A stretch of DNA of 64,000 nt from CAVZVZ01 sp963778895 (GCA_963778895.1 CAVZVZ010000005.1:1240001-1304000), one strand, 5' to 3'; positions 49,562 through 57,523 are shown, counted from the first letter of the stretch. The notes: a model not told the origin generated them from the sequence alone. A program made the numbers and translations.

Positions 49562-49629
49562 GGGGTGCCGAGGCACCCGTCGTACCTGTGCCCAAAAGGA
49601 CACAGGGCGCTCGCGTGCAGCGAACGCCC
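49562..49629 (-). promoter_or_regulatory. Hairpin-rich rplJ leader, candidate L10 autoregulatory leader
   Basis: The 314-base gap between rplA and rplJ holds three hairpins on the minus strand: 49605-49629 (10 bp), 49585-49606 (9 bp, TTTT loop) and 49563-49578 (7 bp). The first two share two bases, so they compete at their bases. L10 leaders in other bacteria bind the L10-L12 complex and block translation. No conserved kink-turn could be confirmed by eye. The part between 49640 and 49833 has no gene or further structure I can support. Confidence 0.45.
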
Positions 49630-49833
49630 AGAGGAAGTCTCGAGGTGTCCGCCTCGTCAGGCGGGCCCGGTGGTGAGATCGGGCCCCTTCGGCGCAACCG
49701 CGCTCCGGAGGTCTTCGGCGAGCAAAGAACTATTCGATTTGTAGGTCGAGCACTTCGTGCTCGCGAATGTGACTGGTGGAGCGTATCGGCCGGGGCTACG
49801 AGCCACCATTCCGATGGGTCAGGGCCGGACGGT

Positions 49834-50544
49834 TCAGGCGGCTTCGTCCTCGAACTCGAACATGCGGTTCGGGTCGACCTTGATACCGGGGCCCATCGTG
49901 GACGACAAGGTGATCCGGCGGAAGTAGCGGCCCTTGGACGACGCCGGCTTGGCCCGTTCGAGCTCCTCCAGGACGACACGCAGGTTGGCGGTGAGCCCCG
50001 CCGCATCGAAGCTCGCCTTGCCGATCATCACGTGCACGTTGCCGTGCCGGTCCGTGCGGTATTCGACCTTGCCACCCTTGAAGTCGGAGACGGCCTTGCC
50101 CACGTCGGGAGTCACCGTGCCGGTCTTCGGATTGGGCATCAGGCCGCGAGGGCCGAGCATGCGGCCGAGCTTGCCGACCTTGGGCATGAGATCAGGCGTG
50201 GCGATGGCCACGTCGAAGTCGAGCATGCCACCCTCGACCTGAGCGATGAGCTCGTCGGCCCCGACGATGTCGGCACCGGCTTCGCGTGCTGCTTGTGCGG
50301 CGTCACCCTCGGCGAAGACCGCGACGCGGGTCTGCTTGCCGGTGCCGGACGGCAGGCCGACCGTGCCGCGAATCATCTGATCGGCTTTGCGGGGATCGAC
50401 GCCGAGCCGCACTGCGAGCTCGACCGTCTCGTCGAACTTGGCCGAAGCGAGGCTGCGCACGAGATCGAGGGCCTCAGCGGAGGAATGCAGCTGCTGAGGA
50501 TCGAACCGCTTCATCGCGTCGTCGTACTTCTTACCGTGTGCCAT
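49834..50544 (-). CDS. rplA: 50S ribosomal protein L1
   Basis: 236 residues. MIRGTVGLPSGTGKQTRVAVF, KVGKLGRMLGPRGLMPNPKTG and GPGIKVDPNRMFEFE are L1 signatures. L1 forms the mobile stalk at the E site and in many bacteria represses rplKA translation by binding the mRNA. ATG at 50544. A 126-base gap separates it from rplK; a C/T-rich stretch before the start gives only a GAAAGGCG ribosome-binding site. Confidence 0.97.
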   Translation of the reverse strand: MAHGKKYDDAMKRFDPQQLHSSAEALDLVRSLASAKFDETVELAVRLGVDPRKADQMIRGTVGLPSGTGKQTRVAVFAEGDAAQAAREAGADIVGADELIAQVEGGMLDFDVAIATPDLMPKVGKLGRMLGPRGLMPNPKTGTVTPDVGKAVSDFKGGKVEYRTDRHGNVHVMIGKASFDAAGLTANLRVVLEELERAKPASSKGRYFRRITLSSTMGPGIKVDPNRMFEFEDEAA

Positions 50545-50670
50545 GTCGTTCGCCTTTCTGGCTCCCTCATCTTGTTACGGCCCGTCTTGCGGGTGTGTGG
50601 TGTGCGGGTGGTGGGCGAGGTGCTCCCACGCATCCCGGTTGGCGGCCTGACTCGTCGAGGAGCAGACCCG

Positions 50671-51096
50671 TCAGACCACGGTGATTCCCATCGAGCGCGC
50701 CGTGCCCGCGACCTGCAGCTTGGCGTGATCGATGTCGTTGGCGTTGAGGTCGGGCATCTTCGTCTGCGCGATCTCGGTGAGCTGTGCCTCGGTGATCGAG
50801 CCGACCTCTTCCTTGCCCGGCTCCAGCGCGCCCTTCTCGAGGCCGGCGGCTTGGCGCAGCAACGTGGAGGTGGGCGGCGTCTTGAGGATGAAGGTGAAGG
50901 AACGATCCTCGAAGACCGTGATCTCGACCGGCACGATCGTGCCGCGCTGTGACTCGGTCTTGGCGTTGTACTCCTTGCAGAAGTCCATGATCGCCACGCC
51001 GTGCGGGCCGAGCGCCGTACCGACGGGTGGTGCGGGAGTCGCGCCCCCGGCCGGGATCTGGATCTTCACGATTGCGGAGACCTTTTTCTTTGCCAT
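50671..51096 (-). CDS. rplK: 50S ribosomal protein L11
   Basis: 141 residues. VSAIVKIQIPAGGATPAPPVG and GTALGPHGVAIMDFCKEYNA form the N-terminal domain that binds thiostrepton and RelA-linked signals, and KMPDLNANDIDHAKLQVAGT the C-terminal rRNA-binding helix. ATG at 51096, 96 bases after nusG. The gap holds GGGGTC/GACC-type inverted stretches but no clear terminator. Confidence 0.97.
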   Translation of the reverse strand: MAKKKVSAIVKIQIPAGGATPAPPVGTALGPHGVAIMDFCKEYNAKTESQRGTIVPVEITVFEDRSFTFILKTPPTSTLLRQAAGLEKGALEPGKEEVGSITEAQLTEIAQTKMPDLNANDIDHAKLQVAGTARSMGITVV

Positions 51097-51192
51097 CTCA
51101 CTTCTTCTCTCAGGACGAGGGGCTTCCCCCGGGACGAGGGTCTGCCCTCAGGAGGACGGACAAGTCTGCCGGTCTTGACCCCTGCGGGACAA

Positions 51193-52227
51193 CTAGAGCT
51201 TGGCGACCTGGCTGAACTCCAGCTCGACCGGGGTCTCCCGGCCGAAGATGTTCACCAGAACCTTCACCTTCAGCTGATCCTCGTTGAGCTCGATGACCTC
51301 GCCCGAGAAGTCTGCGAACGGGCCTTCCTTGACGCGGACCGTCTCGCCCATCTCGTATTCGAGGCGGGGCTTGCCGCGCTTGGGGGTGGCCTCTTCGCCT
51401 TCCGGCTTCACCTGCAGGAACGCTTCGACGTCGCGACGCGGAAGCGGCGAAGGCTTGGCGCCTTGGCCCACGAAGCCCGTCACACCCGGCGTGTTGCGGA
51501 TCACGTACCACGAGTCATCATCGAGCTGGCAACGAACGAGCAAGTAGCCCGGGAACATCTTCTTCGAGACGACCTGCTTCTTGCCCTGCTTGAACTCGAC
51601 GACGTCTTCCATCGGGATGACGACCTCGTAGATGCGCTCCTCCATGTTCATGGACGAGATGCGCGCCTCGAGGTTCTGCTTGACCTTCTTCTCGTAGCCC
51701 GACTGCGTGTGCACCACGTACCAACGCCCGGGGCGGTCGTACGGGCTCTCGGCGGGAGGCACCTGCTCCTCGAGCAGGACGTCCTCGTCGATCACCTCGA
51801 CACCCTCTTCGGAGTCGGGGGCGGCATCGGAGTCGGGCGCGGCATCGCTCGTCAGATCGATCGTTTCGACCTCGTCCGCCACGACCTCGCCGTCGACGGT
51901 GACGGTCTCTTCGACCACGACCTCGTCGGCCAGGACCTCGCCCTCGGCGTCGGTCACCACGACCTCGGCGGTCACGATCTCGTCGACGACCTCATCGCCC
52001 TCGTCATCCGTCGCGACGAAGCGATCGACGACGACCTCTTCGACGACCTGGTTGCCGGCGTCGTCCGCGGCGACGATCTCCTCGACGAGGGTTTCCTCGA
52101 CGACGGTCTCACCGCCCGCATGGGCGCCATCTTCGCGGCTCAAGTCGGCGTCGGGTTCAACGGGCGGCACAGAGGAGGTTTCCTTGTTGTCGGAGTCGGA
52201 GTCGGGGGTCGGCGAGAACGCGGTCAT
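51193..52227 (-). CDS. nusG: Transcription termination/antitermination factor NusG with long acidic N-terminus
   Basis: 344 residues; a minimal NusG has about 180. The NGN domain begins near 168 (PGRWYVVHTQSGYEKKVKQN) and contains FPGYLLVRCQLDDDSWYVIR and NTPGVTGFVGQG; the KOW domain (VRVKEGPFADFSGEVIELNE) is at the C-terminus. The first 165 residues are almost all Asp, Glu, Val, Thr and Ala, built from loose repeats such as VVEETLVEEIVAADDAGN and VVADEVETID. NusG couples RNA polymerase to Rho and to the ribosome through S10. Start ATG 52227 overlaps the secE stop (ATGA). Confidence 0.96.
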   Translation of the reverse strand: MTAFSPTPDSDSDNKETSSVPPVEPDADLSREDGAHAGGETVVEETLVEEIVAADDAGNQVVEEVVVDRFVATDDEGDEVVDEIVTAEVVVTDAEGEVLADEVVVEETVTVDGEVVADEVETIDLTSDAAPDSDAAPDSEEGVEVIDEDVLLEEQVPPAESPYDRPGRWYVVHTQSGYEKKVKQNLEARISSMNMEERIYEVVIPMEDVVEFKQGKKQVVSKKMFPGYLLVRCQLDDDSWYVIRNTPGVTGFVGQGAKPSPLPRRDVEAFLQVKPEGEEATPKRGKPRLEYEMGETVRVKEGPFADFSGEVIELNEDQLKVKVLVNIFGRETPVELEFSQVAKL

Positions 52228-52526
52228 CGGGCTTCGAACAGTCGCAGCACGAACTCGGAGAAGACCCAGTCGATGCAGAAGATCAGCGTGGTGAAGAACA
52301 CCAAGGTGACCAACACGATGATCGAGTAGTTGATGGTCTCCGACTTGGTCGGCCACACCACCTTGCGCAGCTCACCGCGCACCTCTTTGACGAACTGGCG
52401 CGCGGTCGTGCGCTGTTCCTTCGGCTTGGGTGCCTGCTGGGCGCGCTTGGTACGGACGGGCTCGCCGTCCGGGCCGAGCTCGCCCTGCTTGCGCAGCATG
52501 CGTTTCTGTTCACGATTCAAAGCCAT
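52224..52526 (-). CDS. secE: Protein translocase subunit SecE
   Basis: 100 residues. ARQFVKEVRGELRKVVWPTK is the conserved amphipathic SecE segment, followed by one membrane helix (SIIVLVTLVFFTTLIFCIDW). It clamps SecY at the membrane. The start is ATG 52526 (MALNREQKRMLRKQGEL). Located just downstream of tRNA-Trp and overlapping nusG, the classical order. Confidence 0.95.
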   Translation of the reverse strand: MALNREQKRMLRKQGELGPDGEPVRTKRAQQAPKPKEQRTTARQFVKEVRGELRKVVWPTKSETINYSIIVLVTLVFFTTLIFCIDWVFSEFVLRLFEAR

Positions 52527-52559
52527 GGCGCGCCCTCGAAGGTGCGGATTGCGATCGAG

Positions 52560-52633
52560 CAGGGCAGGAGGGACTCGAACCCCCAACCGCCGGTTTTGGA
52601 GACCGGTGCTCTACCAAATTGAGCTACTGCCCT
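52560..52633 (-). tRNA. tRNA-Trp (anticodon CCA)
   Basis: Complete cloverleaf: acceptor AGGGCAG with CTGCCCT, discriminator G, anticodon arm CCGGT-CTCCAAA-ACCGG with anticodon CCA, and T-arm loop TTCGAGT. No CCA end is encoded. Lies 33 bases upstream of secE, a placement seen across actinobacteria and other bacteria. Confidence 0.95.
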
Positions 52634-52702
52634 AGGGGAAGTCGTGTCCTTGGTACTCAGGGGCTTGGGTTCTCACGGCCGTGGGATCAGGCCCGAGCGG
52701 GC

Positions 52703-52708
52703 AGGATA
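52703..52708 (-). promoter_or_regulatory. Candidate -10 element for tRNA-Trp-secE-nusG
   Basis: TATCCT on the minus strand, 70 bases upstream of tRNA-Trp, the same -10 sequence as at rplC. The -35 is weak (TTTGGG at 16 bp, TTGGGC at 15 bp), so this assignment is less certain than the N18 promoters. Confidence 0.4.
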
Positions 52709-52781
52709 GCAGTCTGCCCTCAGGCCCAAACATCGAGCAAACGGCGACTTCGAGGCCAGGCCGCCCAGGGATTCGGCGCCG

Positions 52782-53144
52782 TCAGCCCGCGAGGGGCATG
52801 CGACGGCGAGCGTGTGTGGCCAACACGATCGCACCGGCCGCACCAGCGGCGGTCGCCGCGGCGATTCCGCCCACATAGGCAACCCGCCGACCACTGAGCA
52901 TGCTGCGAAGAGCACTGCGCTCGGCCGCTTCTTCCAGCCCGGCCAACACCTCGGGCAACAGCCCGGGCGCGGGCTCGAGCACCTCGGTCCGCATGGCGCG
53001 CAACGCGCGGAGGAGCTTGCGGTACTGGACCAGCTCGGCCTGGCACCGCAGGCACTGGTCGACGTGCTCCCGCACCGGGGCGTCCAAGAGGACGGCACCG
53101 TCGGCGGCATCGGAAAGGGCCTCGGTCAGCTGTTCACACCGCAT
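52782..53144 (-). CDS. Anti-sigma factor, zinc-finger type, membrane-anchored
   Basis: 120 residues. The N-terminal 45 residues contain REHVDQCLRCQAEL, a His-x3-Cys-x2-Cys motif of ZAS anti-sigma domains, with one more Cys at position 3. A hydrophobic segment near the C-terminus (VAYVGGIAAATAAGAAGAIV) would place it in the membrane. It should bind and inhibit the ECF sigma factor encoded just upstream and release it on a signal, probably redox or envelope stress. The ATG at 53144 overlaps the sigma gene by 11 bases, so the two are coupled. The short outside part suggests few signal-sensing residues. Confidence 0.85.
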   Translation of the reverse strand: MRCEQLTEALSDAADGAVLLDAPVREHVDQCLRCQAELVQYRKLLRALRAMRTEVLEPAPGLLPEVLAGLEEAAERSALRSMLSGRRVAYVGGIAAATAAGAAGAIVLATHARRRMPLAG

Positions 53145-53706
53145 GAGCCTCGTCCTCCTTCGACATCCGTGGGAAGACGTCCTCGCGGAGTTTGCGGCGA
53201 GCCCGGTGCAGCCGGACCTTGGCCGCCGACTCGGAGATACCGAGCTCGGCCGCGATCGCATCGTGGGGAAGGTCGTAGATGTCGCGCAGGATCACGACGG
53301 CGCGCAGCCGGGGCGGCAGCTCGCGCAGTGCCTCTTGGAGTCGATCGCGCAGGGCCACGGCGTCGGCCCTCGCCTCGGGGTTGACCGCCGACTGCTCGTC
53401 GATCGCGATGTCGTCGGTCAGCTCGTCGTGGCGGTTTCGCTTGCGCTTGCCCATGTAGGTGGCCGCGCAGTTGGCGGTGATGCGGTACATCCAGGTGGAG
53501 AACTGCGCGTCGCCGCGAAAGCGCCTCAGGCCTCGGTAGGCACGGAGATACGACTCTTGCACCACGTCACGCGCGTCCTCTTCATCGCCGGTGAGCCGGA
53601 AGGCCAAGGTGTACGTATCGAGATACGTGGCCTTGACCAGCTCATCGAAGGCGTCCCGGTCCCCGTCTCGAGCGGCGGCGACCAGCTCGGCCACATCAGC
53701 TGGCAT
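53134..53706 (-). CDS. ECF-family RNA polymerase sigma factor
   Basis: 190 residues. Region 2 (about 20-95) has ARDVVQESYLRAYRGLRRFRG and FSTWMYRITANCAATYMGKR; region 4 (about 130-180) has LPPRLRAVVILRDIYDLPHD followed by ISESAAKVRLHRARRKLRED, the -35-binding helix-turn-helix. It is a group-4 (ECF) sigma factor with its anti-sigma gene overlapping downstream. ATG at 53706. The regulon cannot be read from this window. A promoter of its own was not convincing. It lies between rpmG and tRNA-Trp, an insertion into the usual rpmG-secE run. Confidence 0.94.
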   Translation of the reverse strand: MPADVAELVAAARDGDRDAFDELVKATYLDTYTLAFRLTGDEEDARDVVQESYLRAYRGLRRFRGDAQFSTWMYRITANCAATYMGKRKRNRHDELTDDIAIDEQSAVNPEARADAVALRDRLQEALRELPPRLRAVVILRDIYDLPHDAIAAELGISESAAKVRLHRARRKLREDVFPRMSKEDEAHAV

Positions 53707-53771
53707 CGCTAGTTCGACCAGCTGCGAGGGACGGCGTTACGTGACAGTTCCGTGACGGGTGAACCTGCTGG

Positions 53772-53936
53772 TCAGCGAGTCTCTTTGTGGAGCGTGTGGG
53801 TGCGATCCCAGCGGCAGTACTTCTTGAGCTCGATGCGCTCGCGATCGTTCACCTTGTTCTTGGTGGTGATGTAGTTGCGGCGCTTGCACTGCTGGCACTC
53901 CAGCGTGACCTGCACTCGCTTGTCGTTTCGGGCCAT
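53772..53936 (-). CDS. rpmG: 50S ribosomal protein L33, with an incomplete zinc site
   Basis: 54 residues: MARNDKRVQVTLECQQCKRR, then NYITTKNKVNDRERIELKKY and CRWDRTHTLHKETR. The first Cys-x2-Cys pair is present, but of the second pair only the first Cys remains; Trp-Asp-Arg follows where Cys is expected. The usual forms have either both pairs or neither, so this is an intermediate. The ATG at 53936 starts 15 bases after tuf copy 2. L33 contacts tRNA at the E site. Confidence 0.92.
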   Translation of the reverse strand: MARNDKRVQVTLECQQCKRRNYITTKNKVNDRERIELKKYCRWDRTHTLHKETR

Positions 53937-53951
53937 TTCTGCTCTTCCTAG

Positions 53952-55142
53952 CTACTTGAGGATCTTGGTGACGCGGCCGGAGGCGACGGTGCGTCCGCCC
54001 TCGCGGACGGCGAAGCGTAGACCTTCTTCCATGGCGATCGGCTTGCCCAACGTGACGGTCATGGCCGTGTTGTCGCCCGGCATGCACATCTCGGTGCCCT
54101 CGGGCAACTGCACCGTGCCCGTCACATCCGTGGTCCGGAAATAGAACTGCGGGCTGTAGTTCGTGAAGAACGGCTTGTGCCGGCCACCCTCTTCCTTGGT
54201 CAACACATACACCTGCGCCTCGAACTCGGTATGAGGCGTAATGCTGCCCGGCTTGGCCAACACCTGCCCCCGCTCCACATCCTCTTTCTTCGTCCCCCGC
54301 AACAACGCCCCAATGTTGTCGCCCGCCTGGCCCTGATCGAGAATCTTGCGGAACATCTCCACACCCGTACACACCGTCTTCTGCGTATCCCGCAACCCCA
54401 CGATCTCGATCTCGTCACCCGTGTTCAACACACCCTGCTCGATCCGACCCGTCACCACCGTGCCCCGACCCGTGATCGTGAACACATCCTCGATCGACAT
54501 CAAAAACGGCTTATCCGTATCCCGCACCGGCTCCGGAATGAACGAATCAACCGCCGCCATCAACTCGTTGATCTGCGCCGCCGCCTCCGCATCACCCTCC
54601 AACGCCTTCAACGCCGACACCTTGATCACCGGCACATCATCACCCGGGAACTCATACTCACTGAGCAGCTCCCGCACCTCCAACTCCACCAAATCCAACA
54701 ACTCCTCATCATCCACCGTGTCCACCTTGTTCAACGCCACCACAATCGCCGGCACCCCCACCTGACGGGCCAACAACACATGCTCACGCGTCTGGGGCAT
54801 CGGACCATCCGCCGCCGACACCACCAAAATCGCCCCATCCACCTGAGCAGCCCCCGTGATCATGTTCTTGATGTAATCCGCATGACCCGGCATATCCACA
54901 TGCGCGTAATGACGGTTCTCCGTCTCATACTCCACATGCGCAATATTGATCGTGATCCCCCGCTCACGCTCCTCCGGCGCCTTATCAATATCCGCGAACT
55001 CCGTAAACGAATTGTTCCCCGGATTCGAATCCGCCAACACCTTCGTAATCGCCGCCGTCAACGTCGTCTTCCCATGATCGATATGACCCATCGTCCCCAC
55101 ATTCACATGGGGCTTGGTCCGCTCGAACTTCTCACGTGCCAT
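53952..55142 (-). CDS. tuf: Elongation factor Tu, copy 2
   Basis: 396 residues, the same protein as the copy at 32961, with the same GHIDHGKTTLTAAI, DMPGHADYIKNMI and NKVDTVDDEELLD motifs. By eye the coding sequences differ only in one silent base and the stop codon (TAG here), while flanking sequence is unrelated. Such identity implies recent duplication or ongoing gene conversion. Here it lies downstream of tRNA-Thr and tRNA-Met and upstream of rpmG, the arrangement common in Gram-negatives and some actinobacteria. Codon usage has the same G/T-ending bias over the first 900 bases. Confidence 0.98.
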   Translation of the reverse strand: MAREKFERTKPHVNVGTMGHIDHGKTTLTAAITKVLADSNPGNNSFTEFADIDKAPEERERGITINIAHVEYETENRHYAHVDMPGHADYIKNMITGAAQVDGAILVVSAADGPMPQTREHVLLARQVGVPAIVVALNKVDTVDDEELLDLVELEVRELLSEYEFPGDDVPVIKVSALKALEGDAEAAAQINELMAAVDSFIPEPVRDTDKPFLMSIEDVFTITGRGTVVTGRIEQGVLNTGDEIEIVGLRDTQKTVCTGVEMFRKILDQGQAGDNIGALLRGTKKEDVERGQVLAKPGSITPHTEFEAQVYVLTKEEGGRHKPFFTNYSPQFYFRTTDVTGTVQLPEGTEMCMPGDNTAMTVTLGKPIAMEEGLRFAVREGGRTVASGRVTKILK

Positions 55143-55187
55143 GGGATGACGCTCCTCGGTTCCTCGGTGTGGCTTCCTGCTGGGTGG

Positions 55188-55261
55188 TAGCGGCGGTCGG
55201 ACTCGAACCGACGACAACTCGATTATGAGCCGAGTGCTCTAACCAACTGAGCTACGCCGCC
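55188..55261 (-). tRNA. tRNA-Met (anticodon CAT)
   Basis: Cloverleaf with acceptor GGCGGCG paired to CGCCGCT, anticodon loop CTCATAA and T-arm loop TTCGAGT. Unlike the neighbouring tRNAs it is followed by an encoded CCA (55185-55187). The first pair is G-U rather than the unpaired 5' C of initiator tRNA, so it is probably the elongator. Confidence 0.93.
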
Positions 55262-55288
55262 CTGACCGCGGCCAACGGCCTGCGGGCG

Positions 55289-55361
55289 AGCCCCCTGTCA
55301 GAATCGAACTGACGACCTTTTCCTTACCATGGAAACGCTCTGCCGACTGAGCTAAGGGGGC
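55289..55361 (-). tRNA. tRNA-Thr (anticodon GGT)
   Basis: Cloverleaf with acceptor GCCCCCT paired to AGGGGGC, anticodon stem TTTCC/GGAAA, loop ATGGTAA (anticodon GGT) and T-arm loop TTCGATT. First gene of the tRNA-Thr, tRNA-Met, tuf, rpmG unit. CCA is not encoded. Confidence 0.95.
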
Positions 55362-55399
55362 GGGGACTGCATCGGGCAGCCGCCGTTTGCAGGCCCGAC

Positions 55400-55429
55400 A
55401 TCTTGCCACGGCGGCCTCACCGATCCCAA
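55400..55429 (-). promoter_or_regulatory. Candidate promoter for tRNA-Thr-tRNA-Met-tuf-rpmG
   Basis: TTGGGA (55424-55429) and CAAGAT (55400-55405) on the minus strand with the same 18-bp spacing as other promoters here. The -10 is weaker than the rest; the start would be about 33 bases upstream of tRNA-Thr. Confidence 0.45.
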
Positions 55430-55537
55430 CCTGCAATCCGGCCCGCGCCAGCCGTCGGCCCACGCCGGCGCCCGGCGTCCTGAGCAGGGGTGATGACCCG
55501 AATCGAGTGGGTCGTTCGGCTCAAGTCGCGGCCCGCG

Positions 55538-56881
55538 ATGGTCGATCTTCGCGACGTGCACTTCGAAAGGCTGACGATCGAGTCCGGTGACGCGACCTTC
55601 ACGCTGCACCTGGACCCTCGCATGACGGTGATCGCGGGCGTGGGCCCGGCGGAACGCGAAGGGCTCATCGCCGAGTTGGTGGGTGGGCTCAGTAGCGGCC
55701 GCAACGGGGTACACCTCGAGATCTGCTCGGACGCGGGCGCCCACTACGCCGTGCGCCGCCCGGCGGGCGGCACGCATCGCGTGATCGACCTGGACGAGGA
55801 CCGCGACGTAACGGCTGCGTTCACCTCGCCCGACGGTCGTGTCAACGTTCTCGAGCGGGCTGGGCTCGACATCCGGGGGGCGAAGCAGGCGATGCGGGTC
55901 ACCCCCACGGATCTCACCACCCGGACCGAGGTCGAAGAGCGGATCCTGTCGCTCGCCCATGTCGAGCAGAGCCGCCTGTGGGAGGTAGCCGAGAAGGTCA
56001 AGGAACGCGAGAAGGCGGTGGCCGATGCCGCCGGCGAGCTGGGTGATCCGATCGACGCTTCGGTCCTCGCCGAGATCGAGCGCCGCCATGCCGAGTTCGA
56101 GGTGGCCGAGGCCGACCACGAAGCGGCCCGCCGCGTGTCGCTTCTCGTGGGCGCCAACGCCGCCGCACTGGCACTGCTCCTGCTGTTGCTCGGGAGCCTC
56201 GCCATCGCCGTGCCGTTCCTGCTCCTTGCCGTAGGCATGACGGCGTACTCCGCTCGGTACTGGCAGCGCATGGAAACCGCGCGCCGCGAAGAGGAGCTCG
56301 CCCTCGAAGCCGCCGGCGCGCAGTCCTTCATGTCGTTCCAGATCAACCGCGTCAACGGGCTGTTGGCGAACGATCATCACCGCAAGCAGATGATGAAAGC
56401 AGCCGAGTACCACCGCGCCGCTGTGGCCGAGTGGCAACTGCTGGCCGGGGACGTCTCGGTCGATTGGGCGTTCGAGTATCGCCAGCAGATCCGCACGTCG
56501 GCGTCCAAGCTGCGTAACTCACTCGGCGTGCGCAACCCGATGGCGATGACGATGTCGCGAGCCGAGACCACCACGGCCGATCTCACGCACGCGCTGCTGC
56601 GACGGCTTTCCGAGGTGCGCAGCCTCGGTGCCGGCGGTGAGAGCTTCCCGATCTTCCTCGACGAGCCCTTCACCCGCGTGCCTCCGGAGCTGAAGCCGGA
56701 GTTGCTGGGTGTGCTCCTCGACGCCTCGCAACGCCAGCAGGTGATCTTTCTCACCGAGGACGCCGACGTTGCCTCGTGGGCGCGCCTCGAGACCCTCGCC
56801 GAGCAGCTCACGCTGGTCGAGCCGGCGCAACGCGACGACGGTCAACGCGACACCGGCGAATCCCACCACGCCGTGGCCTGA
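55538..56881 (+). CDS. ABC/SMC-like ATPase-fold protein with two membrane helices and degenerate P-loop
   Basis: 447 residues, no named family recognised. VDLRDVHFERLTIESGDATF is the first strand of an ABC/SMC-type head. The P-loop position reads VIAGVGPAEREG (31-42), without the Lys-Ser/Thr needed to bind phosphate. A helical stretch with coiled-coil character (WEVAEKVKEREKAVADAAGE) leads to two membrane helices near 200-236. The C-terminal half has a Walker-B-like PIFLDEPF (371-378) and a switch-like QVIFLTEDADVASWA. Start taken at ATG 55538; the frame is open upstream to GTG 55490. It may bind but not hydrolyse ATP. Possible roles in membrane or DNA organisation are inference. Confidence 0.75.
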   Translation: MVDLRDVHFERLTIESGDATFTLHLDPRMTVIAGVGPAEREGLIAELVGGLSSGRNGVHLEICSDAGAHYAVRRPAGGTHRVIDLDEDRDVTAAFTSPDGRVNVLERAGLDIRGAKQAMRVTPTDLTTRTEVEERILSLAHVEQSRLWEVAEKVKEREKAVADAAGELGDPIDASVLAEIERRHAEFEVAEADHEAARRVSLLVGANAAALALLLLLLGSLAIAVPFLLLAVGMTAYSARYWQRMETARREEELALEAAGAQSFMSFQINRVNGLLANDHHRKQMMKAAEYHRAAVAEWQLLAGDVSVDWAFEYRQQIRTSASKLRNSLGVRNPMAMTMSRAETTTADLTHALLRRLSEVRSLGAGGESFPIFLDEPFTRVPPELKPELLGVLLDASQRQQVIFLTEDADVASWARLETLAEQLTLVEPAQRDDGQRDTGESHHAVA

Positions 56882-56917
56882 GCTGGCACGGCGACCGTCC
56901 GCAATCCGCCAGCCCGA

Positions 56918-56971
56918 CCGTTCTAGCTGGTCAAGTGCGCGCCCGGGCGCGCACTTTGACTGCCAGAACGG
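56918..56971. terminator. Long near-perfect palindrome, probable bidirectional terminator
   Basis: Two arms of about 27 bases (CCGTTCT...GCGCGCCC and its complement) meet at a central CCCGGG, with only a few mismatches and one offset. It lies 37 bases past the stop of the ABC/SMC-like gene and 15 bases before the GNAT start. Its symmetry allows termination in either direction, though it is longer than the other hairpins here. Confidence 0.6.
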
Positions 56972-56985
56972 CTTAGCTTTGCGGC

Positions 56986-57471
56986 GTGGAGATACGGCTG
57001 GCCGGCGTCGACGACGCCGAGGCGATACGCACCATCTACAACAACGAGGTGCTGCGTTCGACCGTCACCTTCGACCTACGGCCGCGATCGCTCGCCGAGC
57101 AACGTTCCTGGCTCCAAGCCCGCTCCGGCGCCCATGTGGTGATCGTGGCGGTCGACGGGGACGAGGTGGTGGGCTTCGCCTCGCTCTCGCCCTTTCGTGA
57201 CCGCCCCGCCTACTCCACCAGCGTCGAGGACTCGGTGTACGTCCGCGGAGATCAACGGGGCACCGGAGTCGGACGAGGCCTGTTGGAAGAGCTCGTGAAG
57301 CTGGCGACGCAGCATGGTTTCCACACGATCCTGGCGCGCATCGTGGGCGGGCACGAGGCGTCGATCGCGCTCCATCGAGCCGTCGGGTTCGAGGTCGTCG
57401 GCACCGAGCGAGAGGTCGGGCGGAAGTTCGGACGCTGGCTCGACGTCATGGTCATGCAGCGTCTGCTGTGA
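56986..57471 (+). CDS. GNAT-family N-acetyltransferase (phosphinothricin acetyltransferase-like)
   Basis: 161 residues. MEIRLAGVDDAEAIRTIYNN at the start, VVGFASLSPFRDRPAYSTSV in the middle and the acetyl-CoA loop VRGDQRGTGVGRGLLEELV identify a GNAT enzyme; the YSTSVEDSVYV segment and ALHRAVGFEVVGTEREVGRK resemble the phosphinothricin/methionine-sulfoximine acetyltransferase subgroup. It acetylates small amines in the cytoplasm; the real substrate is not known. Start is GTG 56986. A TAGCTT element nine bases upstream may be a -10 for leaderless transcription. Confidence 0.9.
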   Translation: MEIRLAGVDDAEAIRTIYNNEVLRSTVTFDLRPRSLAEQRSWLQARSGAHVVIVAVDGDEVVGFASLSPFRDRPAYSTSVEDSVYVRGDQRGTGVGRGLLEELVKLATQHGFHTILARIVGGHEASIALHRAVGFEVVGTEREVGRKFGRWLDVMVMQRLL

Positions 57472-57523
57472 AGCGGATCGGTTTCCGGGCTCGGCAAACC
57501 AACCGATAGGGTCTCTGCTTCCT

